Source of the DNA: Circinella umbellata
Lineage: Eukaryota > Mucoromycota > Mucoromycetes > Mucorales > Lichtheimiaceae
DNA: 64,000 bases
Assembly (NCBI GenBank): GCA_025093555.1
Contig: JAIWNF010000049.1
Coordinates: 248,001-312,000, forward strand
Direction of reading: 5' to 3'
The notes under the pieces were generated by a model. It saw nothing but the letters and a program-made list of their open reading frames with translations. It searched no databases and had not been told where the DNA came from. Shown in pieces: positions 49,395-62,416 of this stretch (the first letter of the stretch is position 1; each line of letters opens with the position of its first letter). A program made the translations under genes and the position numbers.

Positions 49395-51097
49395 ATGATC
49401 GAACCTTTACCAAACTACAACAACACCGCTACATCTGACAATAATATACGGGCAAGAAAAAAACCTGGACGTAAATCGAACCCATCCTCACAAGCATTAC
49501 GACGAGAACAAAATCGAGTTGCTCAACGAGTGTTTCGTGAGCGAAAAAGCCACCATGTTTTAGAACTCGAAGAGAAGGGTCGCGAATTGCGTAATGAATG
49601 TGATAACCTAATGAGAGAAAACAAAGCCCTTTATAGTGGGATTGGTGCTCTTAATAACGAACGTCAACACCTTAAGGGGTTAATGATGAGCCTACAACTT
49701 GTCTGTCTGATAAATTATATAGAAATCCCCAATCATGACCCGTATTTGAATGAAGAATATCTAGAACGTGATATCATACGGAATTCATCGATACCAGAAA
49801 TGGCTCGTTCTTACAAGAAAGCGAAAGATTTGCACAAATTACCGACAGCTGTTGGACAAGTAAAAAAGCCAGTATCAACATTATCAATGGAAAAAAGCGG
49901 GGAATATGTTACGACGGGGACGATTTTGGTCAATCACAATAGTGTGCGAACTGTCGTTGGAAACCGAGTAATAGCACCATTACTGGAAATACAGAAACAA
50001 CAACAACGACGTTATCCTATTATGCCATCAGTATCATTATCAGCACCAATGTGGCAAAAATCGTCAATTGATACGACTACTACTATAACACCATCTTCCA
50101 TAAAAACGCATATGTCCAGTAACTGGGATGGTGATGGTGAAACAAATAATAATGACGCTATTCAGCACACCAAAAATCGTAAAGAGAAAGAGAAAAGAGA
50201 AAGTTCTAAGTCACCATCCTTCAAGAAAAAATCAATCGCGTTGTCAGAAGGAACGTTACCTTTATTTGACTTGGCAAAATTCCAAACTATGCGTTTACAA
50301 TTACAACTTCAGGCTGTGTGTGGTAAACTGGGAAGCAATTTCAAGTTAACTCCCACTAAATTACAGGTAACATATTACGTACACTTTTATTTCTTTTATG
50401 AAAACAAGAAGCATAATATATGTAATGATTGATTTTTTTATTAACAAGCTGTTATGACTCTTTTTTATTAATATATGTACAGCTCAAGATACCTCATGAT
50501 CTACGAATCGACCTAATCCCTGTTTCAACAATACGGGATCGAATGATTATATTACAAGACAGTTATGATATCGATTATTGTATTAGTTGTCTTCTGGATG
50601 GAATGATGTATAACCATGGTGACCCATTAAAAACAGCAAGTTGGAAATTTTCTATTGAGTTCTACGAAAAGTTTTGGTACTTGACAGATGATTACAGCGT
50701 AGAAGAAATCAAGAAACGATGGCCGACAGTAAATCAGCTCTATGGCAGTCAAAGTAAATCCTCACTACTAGATAATACAGCGTTATCTACTCCACAATAT
50801 CAAGATGTACCAGTAGATAATTTGAATCTGGGAGTATTAGAACCTTCTGATAATATTACTACCAATGATCGAATTTATTATCCACCATCTCTTTCATCCG
50901 AAAATAGTGATAGCCAAAGTCTGCGAGAGGAAGAACTATATTCAATGATAGGAAATGGTACCACCTATTATAATTATGAGTCAATTAATATGGCGAAGTC
51001 CATTACAATTCCAGCTGCAGACGATGATTTCGGTATACCATGGCGTAATAATGGATCACAGGCGCCATACACTAATTATATCAGTATGTATTTTTAA
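49395..51097 (+). CDS. bZIP transcription factor with DUF3425-like C-terminus
   Basis: Two exons, 49395-50366 and 50483-51097, give 528 aa. The basic region (about 21-51) carries N40-x-x-A43-Q44-x-x-F47-R48, the pattern of the fungal Yap/Pap1 subfamily that sets its DNA preference. The zipper leucines are L58, L65, L72, L79, L86 and L93, all spaced by seven. A Ser/Thr/Lys-rich linker follows, then from residue 325 a region with PHDLRIDLIPVSTIRDRM and a downstream DPLKTASWKFSIEFYEKFWYL block, matching the DUF3425 domain found with bZIP regions in many fungal regulators. Yap-type factors often act in oxidative or metal stress, and a large catalase lies 2 kb away in the opposite orientation; a link between the two is inference. 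No Yap-type cysteine-rich domain was noticed. The stop could be preceded by another donor (cagtatgt at 51083-51090), so the C-terminus is less certain. Confidence 0.88.
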
Positions 51098-53019
51098 TGT
51101 ACTCTAAATATATAAACTTTTTATTATAGCACGTTTATTTTTTCTTCATGACTTATTGATTTTATATTTATAGTTTGAATATGATCGAATATCAATTGTA
51201 TCAATTACTATTATTATATGCTGTGGATTATATATACATATAGACATTTTCCATTCATAATTTTACGCGTTCGTAACATTTTACAGATAGATCTCTTTCA
51301 TAACGTATTATATCAATAAATATATAAACTCATAAGTTAACTATAAAGTTTTATTCAAGTCAACATACAAGTCAAACTACTGATCATTCGTTGGCGATTT
51401 TTTTCTTTATTTTGGAAATTCGACTACGTCCATAGCATAATAATTACTAATGTGTAAGAATAAAACCAGAGCAGCTGTATGTAAACATGATAAGCGTAAT
51501 GTGCTTAAAACATAACTATAAATCGACTAAGCCTACATACGTAGTTGCTTGCAAAAACTAAACTAAGCTATAGATAAAAAAACATGATGACCAAACACAT
51601 TTGATATATTTCATGGTATGTATCGTTGTTCTTATTATTACACAAATAGAAAAGATGCTTTTCAATTCTCTTTCGGACCTTGGACATAGAATATTGAGCA
51701 GATGAACGAAACGTGTTCTATTTCCTGTAGACTGATAGACCTTGGAATGATGATATAAATGCACTATTTTTGATATAAAGTAGGCTGCGTTGATTTCAAT
51801 GCGTAGAAACTTTATACTATTCAAGCAGCACTTTTCCTGAGAGACCTTTATTGTTGTATAAGCTGAACAATTGACTGGTCTTCAAAGATATGCCAAATAG
51901 TCAACACTAATGTTTTTTTTTATTCTGAAAAAAGCCGAAATACACGATCCCTTTCAAACTCGATGGATGTTAAACCAATAATCCACTGAGGCAACTTCTG
52001 AGGAAAATCAATACTCGCTAAGAAAAAAATTAGTGAAATGAAAAAAAAAAGAACTTGTAGGATTAAAAAACACACATTTTGTTCTTGTTGGTCAATCCGA
52101 TTTTTCAAAGAAGTATTCGACTGTTGTATAACTGAAATTAAATCGTAAACTCAAAAAAGTTATAGGCAAATATCAAAGAAAAATAGCTTGTAATTCAAAA
52201 TATAATTATTATTACATTTATAAGTTGTACGTAGTTTTCTATGTATACGTAAAAAGAATAGAAAAAGAATATGTATATAGTATATAGTATTGTCACCCCT
52301 TTTTTCCTTTCCCCTTTTTTTCTTCTTTTTATTTATTTTATTGTATATATTCTTTATCCACCTTATATATTATCAACATCAGTAATGATTCGTTTTATAA
52401 TTATTGAACTAATAAGGAAGTATTTACCATGAATACTGTGTTCCATTCGGACCTACAGAACCAGCTTTCAAAGATAATTAAGATATTGCTACATACACTC
52501 GTAAATGCTACCTAAACCAGTATGGGGCACAGGTACAAACAACTGCAACATTTGCAAGTAACTGTTACAAGCACAAGCTACTAATACTCATGAATTACAG
52601 ACAATTATCAAATTAGGATAGATAGATAGATAGATAGATAGAAGTAAAAATAAATAAAACATCTTCTTTCTTCAAATAAATTTTCATCCCTCTCAACTAA
52701 GTTTTACTAAGCTTATTATAAGCTCTCTAAAGTTATCTAATAAAATACTTAGTTCACTCCCTCTTTTTAACCCTACAATAATCGGGGTTGATTTATTTTG
52801 TTGGTTGTTAATTAACCGAATTCTTTTACTCTTAAATTTTTATAATAGCTTATCCTTTTGCTTGAGTCATATACTCGGAATTATACTTTTTATTCATTTT
52901 TCTAACACGATACGACCAAAACATATCAATATATAAAGCTTTCAATAAGTATAATACAGTTAAAAGAAAAATTAAAGTAAAACATAAAAGATAATCATAC
53001 AGTATCGGGTTACTTAAAT
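51098..53019. other. Spacer between convergent bZIP and catalase genes
   Basis: No gene supported. It contains a (GATA)6 microsatellite at 52617-52642. Two short minus-strand open stretches (51558-51824 and 51920-52108) might be fragments of one decayed or spliced gene, but I recognise no domain. Confidence 0.5.
52617..52642. repeat. (GATA)6 microsatellite
   Basis: Six perfect GATA units in the 3' intergenic region between convergent genes. Probably length-variable. Confidence 0.9.
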
Positions 53020-55985
53020 TTATTCCTGATCCAAGTATAATCGTGACCAGAAACGTTGCTGGATGAGTGCTTTTTTGAAATCATTCTGAATATTACTTGG
53101 CGATTTACCAGTAACAATACCATCTTTTGTAGTGATCTTTTTACCAAGTGCAGAATCAATAAATTTAGTACCTTCGGCAGTAGCAGCAATAGGTTTGCAA
53201 TGACGATATGCTTCGACAATGAAATTCTTGGGCTCTTCATAAGGGAATTCATGAAGATCATTTGTCAAGACGTTAATTCCAGATTTACCACCAGGTACAT
53301 AGACAGCATCATAAAGAACAGAAGCAGTGTGTAAATAAGTTGTTGTAATGTTCAATCCATCTTGATCACCGAGGTTAATTCCAACAAAGGTAGGATAAGC
53401 TCCTTCTTCAGAAAGATAATTAAACATGGCATTTGCTTCATCTATATCAATACCAGGAGCAGTGAGAATAGCCACAGTACGAGTCCTGATATCCTTTGCC
53501 TTGGGATACTCTTCAATGGAAATACCAACAGTCGTCTGTTTATCATTATCAACAATTTTATCGGGCAAAGGCACATTGATGCGTTTGGCGATACGGCGAG
53601 CAAGGTCATTATCAACATGATTAATTACATTAATCATACGCTTGCGGACATCGAGTGACTTGGACTTTCCGATTTCAAATCGAAGACCATCAATCATTTG
53701 CTGTTTTTCGGCAGGTGAAAGTGAGTTATAGTACAAACGCGCTTGTGCATAATATTCGAAGAACTTGGCAGACTTTCCACGTTGCTTATGTCCGCTCATC
53801 TTTTCGGGGTAATCTATATATCCGCCTTGATCGGGTTCAACCATGGAAGGTGTATTGTCTTGTAAGCCGTTAGGATAATACGCTACTTTTCCTTTATAAA
53901 CGTTTTGCTGCATGTAACCGTCACGTTGGTTGTTATGCACCTTATTGATTGGACGATTAATTGGAATCTGCATGAAATTTGCACTATTCATTCTGTTTAT
54001 TTGGGTATCGGTATAACTGAACAGACGGCCTTGCAAAAGAGGATCATTGGTAAATCCGACTCCACGAACGACGTGACCAGGATGGAGAGTAATTTGCTCT
54101 GTCTCAGAAAAATAATTCTCGACGTTGCGATTTAGTACCATTTTTCCTAGATAGGTGACAGGAACAAGAGATTCTGGAACAAGCTTTGTGGGGTCAGTCA
54201 AATCAAAGTCAAACTTGTCTTGGTCTTCCTCGGGAATGATTTGGACACCCAAGTGCCATTCTGGATAGTGGCCATTATCAATAGCAGTGTAAAGATCGTT
54301 TCGATGGAAATCAATATCTTTTCCACAAACCTTTTGGGCTTCGTCCTAAATATAATATATATTCTTTTAGTTTTTAGTTTGTTTGTTTTTTCAAGAAAAA
54401 AAAAGGAAAATTATAGTAAGTATTTAATATTACCCAAAGCATATTAGAAAGACCTTGTAAAGGCTTCCAGTGAAATTTGACAAAATGGGAAACACCTTCT
54501 TCGTTGATCAATCGAAAACTAGAATTACGATTGTAAAATTTTAAATTTGTATATGGTTAGAATCCGCCATCAAGTTACGTGTGTTTACGTAACACAACAT
54601 ATGGATCAAGAACAAAGAAGAACTTACGTGTGAACTCCAAAGCCCTCAACTTGGCGAAGACTATTTGGGATACCACGCCCACTCAAAGCCTAAAAATAAA
54701 TATTTACATTCTTAAAATCAATATATTGTCTAAGCCCTGTATAATATAATACTAAAGAGAAATAGCTATTGAGATAATTTTACCCAGAAGACTGTATGGA
54801 GAGTTTCAGGAAATTCAGCAAAGAAATCGTAAGCAGTTTCATGAGCCGTACCAGCTTGGGGTGTCTCTGTATTCGGTTCAGGTTTTCCAGCATGAATCAA
54901 ATCTGTTTAAAGAAAGTATGTTAAATGTTAGAGCGTTTTTAAAAGTAAAAATATATATCAGTAATTCAATATTTGTAGCAACTACTAACCGGGAAACTTC
55001 ATCGCATCTATTTTTAATTTCATTGTAGTTATAAGGCATCAATAAATAAATTAATAACACGATGTGGCACTGATTTTTTTTTTCTCTTTCGCACAAAGGA
55101 AAAGACGATTCTTGTAACTTACCGTGAACGAAAAAAGGAGCGACAACATTACCGACTAATAGTAAATAAATAATTTATTGATCGATCAATTCATTGTTAG
55201 CAAAAAAAGAATTGAATTTAACTATATAATATCACAATTTCTTACCAAGATCAAATAAGCCTTCTTCTGTATAGAAACGAGTAGCAAACCCACGAACATC
55301 TCTTACGGTATCAGGGGAACCACGCGATCCGAGCACAGTTGAGAATCGAACAAAAACAGGTGTCTTGTTATCTGGAGTACGCAAGAACCTAGCAGCAGTA
55401 ATATTGGACCAGTCAGCATAAGGCTCAAAATAACCGTGGGCACCAACACCGCGCGCATGGACAGCGCGTTCAGGAATTCTATATATCGGCAACAATAAAA
55501 CGTTAAAATATATTATTAGACATTAATCATGTGTATCAATAATTGAAAACAATAATAGTAATAAGCCCATGAAGTTATTTTTATAGTAGTTTACCTTTCA
55601 TGATCTATATTTAATCATTGTAAATGCCAACAATCAACAAATAAACAAAAGTTAATACCCGGGAAATCATAATAATAAATCAAAAATAAGCCTTTTTCTT
55701 AAAAAAACTATTACCAAAATGCATAATCTTTTCTCGCATCATAAAATCTTCAAGTAAAGTTGGACCACCTAAACCAGCTTTCAAACTATCTGTATTATTA
55801 ATGCGCTGGCCAAATTGAGTTGTTTCTTCTTGACCAGCATTGCTAATAGTGAATTGTTTCATTTGGGCAGCTTTGGGATCGTCACCCTCTGATTGTTCAT
55901 TGAAAGCGCATGATTCTTCTGCAAAAGCAGTGTGTTGAATAGCAATAGCAATACTAAATATGGCACCAAAGAGTGTAGCTCTCAT
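53020..55985 (-). CDS. Large-subunit catalase with signal peptide
   Basis: Eight exons on the minus strand give 712 aa: 55985-55715, 55604-55595 (10 nt), 55478-55246, 55155-55123 (33 nt), 54902-54784, 54689-54628, 54518-54434, 54345-53020. It converts hydrogen peroxide to water and oxygen using haem. A signal peptide (about 1-22, [16 protein letters not shown]...FA) points to secretion or the cell wall. Catalytic His is H101 ([10 protein letters not shown]), the active-site Asn is N174 (VGNVVAPFF) and the proximal haem ligand is Y382 (RLFSYTDTQ). The last 160 or so residues (after about 550) form the class I amidotransferase/DJ-1-like domain ([28 protein letters not shown]) that marks large-subunit catalases of about 700 aa. 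All motifs are intact. Compact introns, two of them beside micro-exons, make the gene easy to misannotate. Confidence 0.95.
55595..55604 (-). other. 10-nt micro-exon in the catalase gene
   Basis: The minus strand reads atatag-ATCATGAAAG-gtaaac. With the G that ends exon 1 and the A that begins exon 3 it encodes D-H-E-R, completing [17 protein letters not shown]. The acceptor and donor are both standard, and the joined motif is the universal catalase one. Confidence 0.9.
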
Positions 55986-58900
55986 GATAAAAAAGAAAAA
56001 AGAATTGAGTAGAAAGAAGGAAAAGAAAAATAAGATAAAATGAAATGAAATGAAATGAAATGAAATCCCTGAAGAAGAAGAAAAAAGAAAGTAGTGTATT
56101 TCTCTTTTTATCTATTTATATAGTATGTGTTTTCCAGAAGCTAGTTATAGGGTTAGGAAAATATGTGGGTAATACACACACACAATACAGAGACCCTCTC
56201 CTGACTTTGAAGGAACACGATCGTACGTACATGCTTATACTTTATTTTGCTTGACCGCGGCAATACCCGAGATTGGGCTTTATTTGTACACTCCATTAGC
56301 CAGGTTTTTTTTTCTACTTGAATATTGTCAGTGTGTACATGTGTAATACGTACTTAGAATTCTAACGATTATTAAGACAGTAAGGATTGGCTCACAATTG
56401 TTATACAATTGAAAAAAAAGATCCGCTAATCTAATTGATCCTGTACAGGTTTGGCGTTGTTTTAGAGAACTCTAAACCAAATTAGCTTGGGCGAAAGATC
56501 AACGCAAATTGATTGGCTGTAAAAACTTAGTAAGAAATTAAAAGGGAGCAGTCGGAATTTGGCTCGCATAAACATTTTTTTTTTTGTTTGTTGTGTTAGG
56601 ACAAAAAAAAGTTACACAAGTTAATTGATAAACAATTATCTATTTTTTTCTCAACTGTTGGTAAAGTCATTAATGGCTCTTTTTATAAACTATATTATTA
56701 CTATATATTATGCGCTCTATTACATATTCGTGAATTATATTATTGGCTTAGTCAAACTCTGTGTTCTTTTTAAATTTTTACTGATCCAGAAAGAGTAAGG
56801 GGGAAAGAGTACATGAAAAATCTTGCGAAGTGTAACAAAAAGAAAAAAAAACACCGATTTGGGTTGAAAGTACTCGGGTATAACAAGTGATATTATAAAC
56901 TGCTATATGGATTAAAGCCGCTGTTGAACCAGATTCATAAAAAATAAAAAGCTAGCTATTGAGTGGAAAGTAGGTATAAAGTCGCTATAAAAAGATAATA
57001 GAAATTAAGGTGCTAAGCCTAGCTTCTAAATATGATTAAGAAATTGGTAATGTAGTAGTCGATCAATAATTATATCAGTATAAAAAAGTAAAATAACAAA
57101 TCATATTGATAACAGTTGATGACTTGAACTAAATATGCTTAAATTCGTTTGATTAATCGAACTGTTGTACATTATTGGTTCGTAAACGCTGTAAGTCAGC
57201 AATGTTTGGAACTTATAGTACTTCTTGACTGGAGCACTATTCGTACTTTGATGGTTAAGGTCACATGAATGAACGGAATTAAAATCCTTCAAGTGAAAAC
57301 CTTGATTTTCTCAAAAATTTGCTGTAATTTGTGGCGAATAGTTGGAGTGGCATAAACACTTCTTTCAGAAACCGTGTTCATTTCTAAACTTACGAATAAC
57401 TTGGGTATTTATTCTCCCCCTTGGACATTGCTGTCATGGAACATGTACGCATTAGAAATTTGCTGATTGGTGTCAGAAACTAAAAAACATCTTTTCTTTC
57501 ATGATGTTAGTAACGCAGGATTTCATGCATCTTTTTGATAGGGAGTTTTATATAGTGATTGCGTGGGGATTACGGTAGTGGCGAGAACTCGGTTTTTTTT
57601 AGCCAGTGAGGCTTTAGCGCCATTGTTTGTGAACGACCACATATGCATGCTTTTTACATTACCGCACACAGTACTGCAATGGTCAGTAGTCCCTTGTCCT
57701 TAAAAGAAACTGAGAGTCTTGTAAAGCATATAGATCTTTACCATTAGGTTGGTGAATTAAGTCACTGTATATATAAAAATGCTTTCCTATTATAATAAAC
57801 TTGTGTGCAAGCAAAGTTACTTTGATACATAACCTGCAACATGCATAGAAATACATTTTTTTTGTTAAACCCGAGAGAGTGATCCTATTTTCAATAAATT
57901 TTAACAAACTGTTCCTCTGTTGCAAATTGTGGAAGGTGTTAATTTTCTGATATTTTTTTTAGTACGTAAGAAGGCAATAAAACCTTCGCACAAATTGTAA
58001 AAAAAGCAAAACTAGAGATCAAGGTACTGCTAAAGAAGACTAAATTTGAATTTATTTTTTTAACAACAAATTTTCATCATTTCTATAAATATTTATCTTC
58101 CAAGAACATAGTGCTATCAAACATTTATTTAGTCGATGCGATAATACTAGTATGTTTACTTCCTGAGTTTATGGTGGATTATACCCAAAATTTCAGATGA
58201 TGATAATAATCAACTAGAGAGTTCTATAATGATCCTGTGCAGCACACTTTATCGTTGCTTATTTTCTAGTTTTGCCAGGATATGAAATCAAGTCAAATGA
58301 AACTTTAATTCTTGCGTGGGCATACCATAAAGTTTACAGCCGATAAAATTCCTTTTTTCTTTGGGTTCACGTTACACGTATCTAAGATCTTATGAGGTAA
58401 GACAAATGGGGGGGTTGATCTTAATAAACGAAGAATAATTATCCTTGTTCATATACCCCATAGTAGTTTGAGTTAATAACATACGTAATAAATACGTATC
58501 ATCGTTATATGAAATTGTAAAATGATGCTTTACGTGCAGCTGTATAAATAGAATTATCCTAAGACAAATAATGGACTTTCTGGTTTATTGGTTTAACAAA
58601 ATAAACATTAATAAAAAAAAGACTATGCTGCTATTGTGCTTTAAATAATAAGACATATCTATACAAGCAGTGTCACTAAAACCAGTTATTTTTTCTTTTT
58701 CTTATCTGTAATAAAATGACTATTTTGTGCGCAAATAAAATTAAGCTAGCAATAATTTTGAGATAACACTCACACACTGTACATGCTACTATCTCATGCT
58801 ACACATCGACAAGTTTTTATATCATGTATTTTTTTTTAGTTTGGTCACACAATAATGTGGGGATGGCTCACGAATTCCTCTCTACGTACTTAATCTTTTT

Positions 58901-59638
58901 CTTGGTGATTTTATTCATGCAAGCATTATATTTATGCATGACCAAACACAAAAATACGGAAAAAAAATCGATACGATAGCAATAAAATCACTTTCCTTAG
59001 TAATAATTATTGAGTGACATTATAAATGCTAATAGGTTTATGATAAAAAAATACTTTTATAGATGAAATACATGTGTATTTCTGAATAATGATTCATAAA
59101 GAAAAGAAACTGAGATATCTCATATTATGCATAGCAACAAAAATTATGCTAAACACTATTATTCTTGGAATAATAAATTAATAATACCGTCTCCTTGAAT
59201 GGTACGACGTAATAATAATAATAATAGTATATATATCACAGTTTGATCAAATATTATAATAATATCCATCAGGCATATTATTTATATTTAATTAGCTACT
59301 AAAATTATAGATATTATGCATAAAAATATCTTTTATCAGGTAATATGTATAACAGCTGTTACTAGATAGATAAATATAGCGTGATCTGAGATAAATACGA
59401 GTTGTAGAAAATAGAAAGATGGGACTAAAGTAAAATATAGTTGAAAATCTGTTTTATTCCTGAAATAAAATAACTACTCTTTTATATCTTTTCTAAATTA
59501 TGTAACTATCTTATATTACCTGATCATGGCTAAACTATGTTTTATACGAATGGATGAGAGGACCTATTATATTTGTTTTATTATAGATATTAATTCTAGA
59601 TCATTCTCTGAAACCGTTTATGACAGTTGTTACTAAAT
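55986..59638. other. Catalase promoter side and gene-free spacer
   Basis: The catalase leader contains five TGAAA units at 56041-56065 just upstream of the start. Beyond that I see no gene on either strand down to the transposase relic; the sequence is AT-rich with short ORFs only. Confidence 0.6.
56041..56065. repeat. (TGAAA)5 pentanucleotide repeat upstream of catalase
   Basis: Five perfect units, read TTTCA on the catalase coding strand, about 55-80 bases before the catalase ATG. In this position, length changes could affect the leader or promoter. Confidence 0.9.
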
Positions 59639-60400
59639 ATGTATCGCAATTTTCGTATCAGTCGGTATGGTCGGAAAAAGGTGTTTTTCAAGCAACACGA
59701 CTGGAAGAGAGCGAGATCCATCCGGACAATTGTCACAAAAAGAAATGTCATATTTACGTACACCTGTATTCCAATTTTATTATTATTTCTTAAACTTATT
59801 GCCCTTGGCATATCCTACTATCTCTCTATCCCATTACATATAATGTTTTATTGCTATTGTACCCCACAACTGCCTTATCCAATTCATTGAACTACACATA
59901 CCACATTTGAAAATACACGCAACAGTTGCGGTTTTTTTCACGATGCAACTACACTCAAATGTCGCTGGAGGATCTAATGTGATAATATCAATATCGTTTT
60001 GATCAATACCACGAAAATATGCGTCTCTCAGCTTTAGCCCATTCTTCATCCAAAATTGTCTTTCCATTGTAACGTCGTTGTACCCTTGGGAGTCTCTGAC
60101 GCGTCTGTTGAGGAGTTTAGTTATCCTCTACGTCAGCATATCCTTGTTATTCATTATTATGGGTATTACCATCGCCATAATCATAATCGTCAGTTCCAAA
60201 ATCTTCAAAATAACAGTTAGAGTGGTTGTTTTGGGATTCGGGGAGCATTTCTCGTGAATGTTGAGACTCACGGATAGTTGGAGGTTGCTGTTGTCATCTA
60301 CGTCGCTGACGTTCCCGTTCTCTTTCGCGACTAGTGCTTCGTTTCATACGCTTAGAGCAGTTGGCAATAATAGTAACATATTCAGCACTGCTATCTGATT
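59638..60400 (-). mobile_element. Probable KDZ-type (CxC-domain) transposase N-terminal relic
   Basis: Reading the minus strand gives an Arg/Glu-rich start (KRMKRSTSRERERERQRRR, stop), then PPTIRESQHSREM, an acidic FGTDDYDYGDGN stretch, RVQRRYNGKTILDEEWAKAERRIF, a Cys pair segment, and finally FCDNC...LPVVLLEKHLFPTIP followed by a stop. Cys clusters followed by LP-x-x-L...G/H-LFP-x-x-P are typical of the CxC regions that precede KDZ (Kyakuja-Dileera-Zisupton) transposases, frequent in fungi. The parts lie in several frames with stops, so it is dead, and no DDE-like domain follows. The family call is from pattern memory and is tentative; that it is decayed coding DNA is more secure. Confidence 0.45.
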
Positions 60401-61229
60401 TAAAAAAAATATGAAAGTAGAAAAAGGAGGAAGAATTGTTGTAATGCAGCCAGGAGCAAAAGTGATGGTTAATTTTTTGCTCCAAACCGTCCAGGCAATC
60501 AGAGAGCATATTGGTTTCGGAATCAAACTATCTTTATAAATTAGGTGGTATTTTTGTTTAATAAAACAAAGATGAACATTTTTTAAGTTGAAGAAATAAG
60601 GAAACACATGTAGCTTTATTAAACTTTTGATGTTTTGAAATATATTACAGCAATATGGATAACAAATGACACAAACGTTTACGGATGTGACAGAGACGGT
60701 AGGATCAGTATGATGGTGGTCAGATGTACCTAGCAACACCTCAAAAACGCACCCATCGTTTGCTAGTGTATGGTAGTTTGGTTTTTTTCTGTATGGAATT
60801 CAAATGGGCCCTGTAAAAGTTAATACTTTTTTGTTGAGTTGTTTTTGCTCAGTCATCAAGTTAGGTGGTCGAACTAAACATCAACGTCCTCTGACATTTT
60901 AATATGAAAACAATCAGCTACTTGAATGGTAGTTAACTAGGACCCGTTCCTCTACACCCTCCCTTTCACACCCTTCTGTGTTTCTGGTCCTCTTTATAAA
61001 TCTGCATCTTTAAAAAAAACCTTTTAACATAAATCAGTGAAGCTTCCACATTTATATTTAATAAAATCATGTTCAATTCTTCGGATGTTATTAAAATCCA
61101 TAAGGATTCTTTTGCACTTATTTAAAAAAAAGCAACTGATTGCCCTTTGTAAGTCATGATGGTTAAACAAAAGTATAATCTGTAGTATTTTTATCATTTT
61201 CTTATTAATTAAAAAAAGCCCGAAGGCAG
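60401..61229. other. Spacer between KDZ-like relic and minisatellite
   Basis: No gene supported. A minus-strand open frame of 131 codons (60344-60739) overlaps the head of the relic but shows no domain. The last bases before 61230 resemble a decayed B unit of the minisatellite. Confidence 0.45.
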
Positions 61230-61483
61230 AAGTCAACAAGGACTGAAGAAGCCAATAAAGGCTGAAGTCAACAAGGACTGAAGTCAACAAGGACTGAAGT
61301 CAACAAGGACTGAAGTCAACAAGGACTGAAGAAGCCAATAAAGGCTGAAGTCAACAAGGACTGAAGAAGCCAATAAAGGCTGAAGTCAACAAGGACTGAA
61401 GAAGCCAATAAAGGCTGAAGTCAACAAGGACTGAAGTCAACAAGGACTGAAGAAGCCAATAAAGGCTGAGTCAACAAGGACTG
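61230..61483. repeat. Two-unit minisatellite (16-nt A and 19-nt B repeats)
   Basis: Unit A is AAGTCAACAAGGACTG and unit B is AAGAAGCCAATAAAGGCTG. The order is A B AAAA B A B A B AA B A, fifteen units in 254 bases, with one base missing from the last A. B looks like A with three added bases and about four substitutions. The units are otherwise identical to each other, which points to recent expansion. No ORF runs through the array usefully. Confidence 0.95.
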
Positions 61484-62416
61484 AAGTTATAAAAGTTAAA
61501 TAGGGAGTATGAAAAAGTGATTTGCAAACTCTTCTACCAAAAAAAAAAATGACATTTCACAGGTCCGTTCCTTCACATTAATATTAATAATCATTCATAC
61601 TCCTAAAAAAACATACTATTTAATAACGTGGCTGGTTTCTTGAAGGTCCAGTTGTTGAACTGTTCCAGTCTTTCAACTCGTTTTTTGCATTATGAAACAT
61701 TATTGCAACGCGACCAAGAAGAGAAACAGGTACGCGCTTTGTTTCCTTGGTTTTTTTCAACTTGGATCTTTAGTTCCTGGAAGGAATCCACAAACCTATG
61801 TACACATAAACATTATTTCAAATCGTTGTTGCTAATTCAATGTATCTCTTTTTGATTTATACCTATCCATGACTTCTTGAGAAACGGCTTCAGGTACAAA
61901 AGATGAAGCATAGTTGAGCACATGGTTTGATATAGAAATATTAGGATAGTTATTCTATATAGAAATGTTGATCATTGGTATTAGATATATATTAGTTAGA
62001 CGTAAATTGGCCCCTTGATATTTCGACGTATATAAATAAAGGATTTCCTGACAACCAAGAAACAGTAATCGTTTTTATTCATATATTTTTTGACCCCGTC
62101 TATATTCTACCTAATTCTTATAACACGCTTCCTCAAACTGACCGATCGAACCCGATTGTAAGTATACAATGATTGGTCATGCGCTATTACATGTAATGAT
62201 AACAAAAAGAAGTTTTTATTACTATCCATTTATGTGTACTATGTTATGTCTACTTTTATGCTTTAAGGACATCTATTTATCAATCATGTATCTATTAACT
62301 AATAACAATACAAATGCGCAAAGAATAATATACATATAAATATATCTCTTCCCATCTGACAACAATACTCCAATTTTTTTTTATATTTGTGTGATGATAA
62401 TTTTATTTGTGTATAT
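61484..62416. other. Spacer right of the minisatellite
   Basis: No gene supported. The open stretch at 61628-61855 has no recognisable motif. Confidence 0.5.

Noticed and set aside
51558..52140. Possible spliced minus-strand gene in the bZIP-catalase spacer
   Set aside because: Two open stretches have plausible splice-like sites but no recognisable domain, and the joins did not give a convincing protein.
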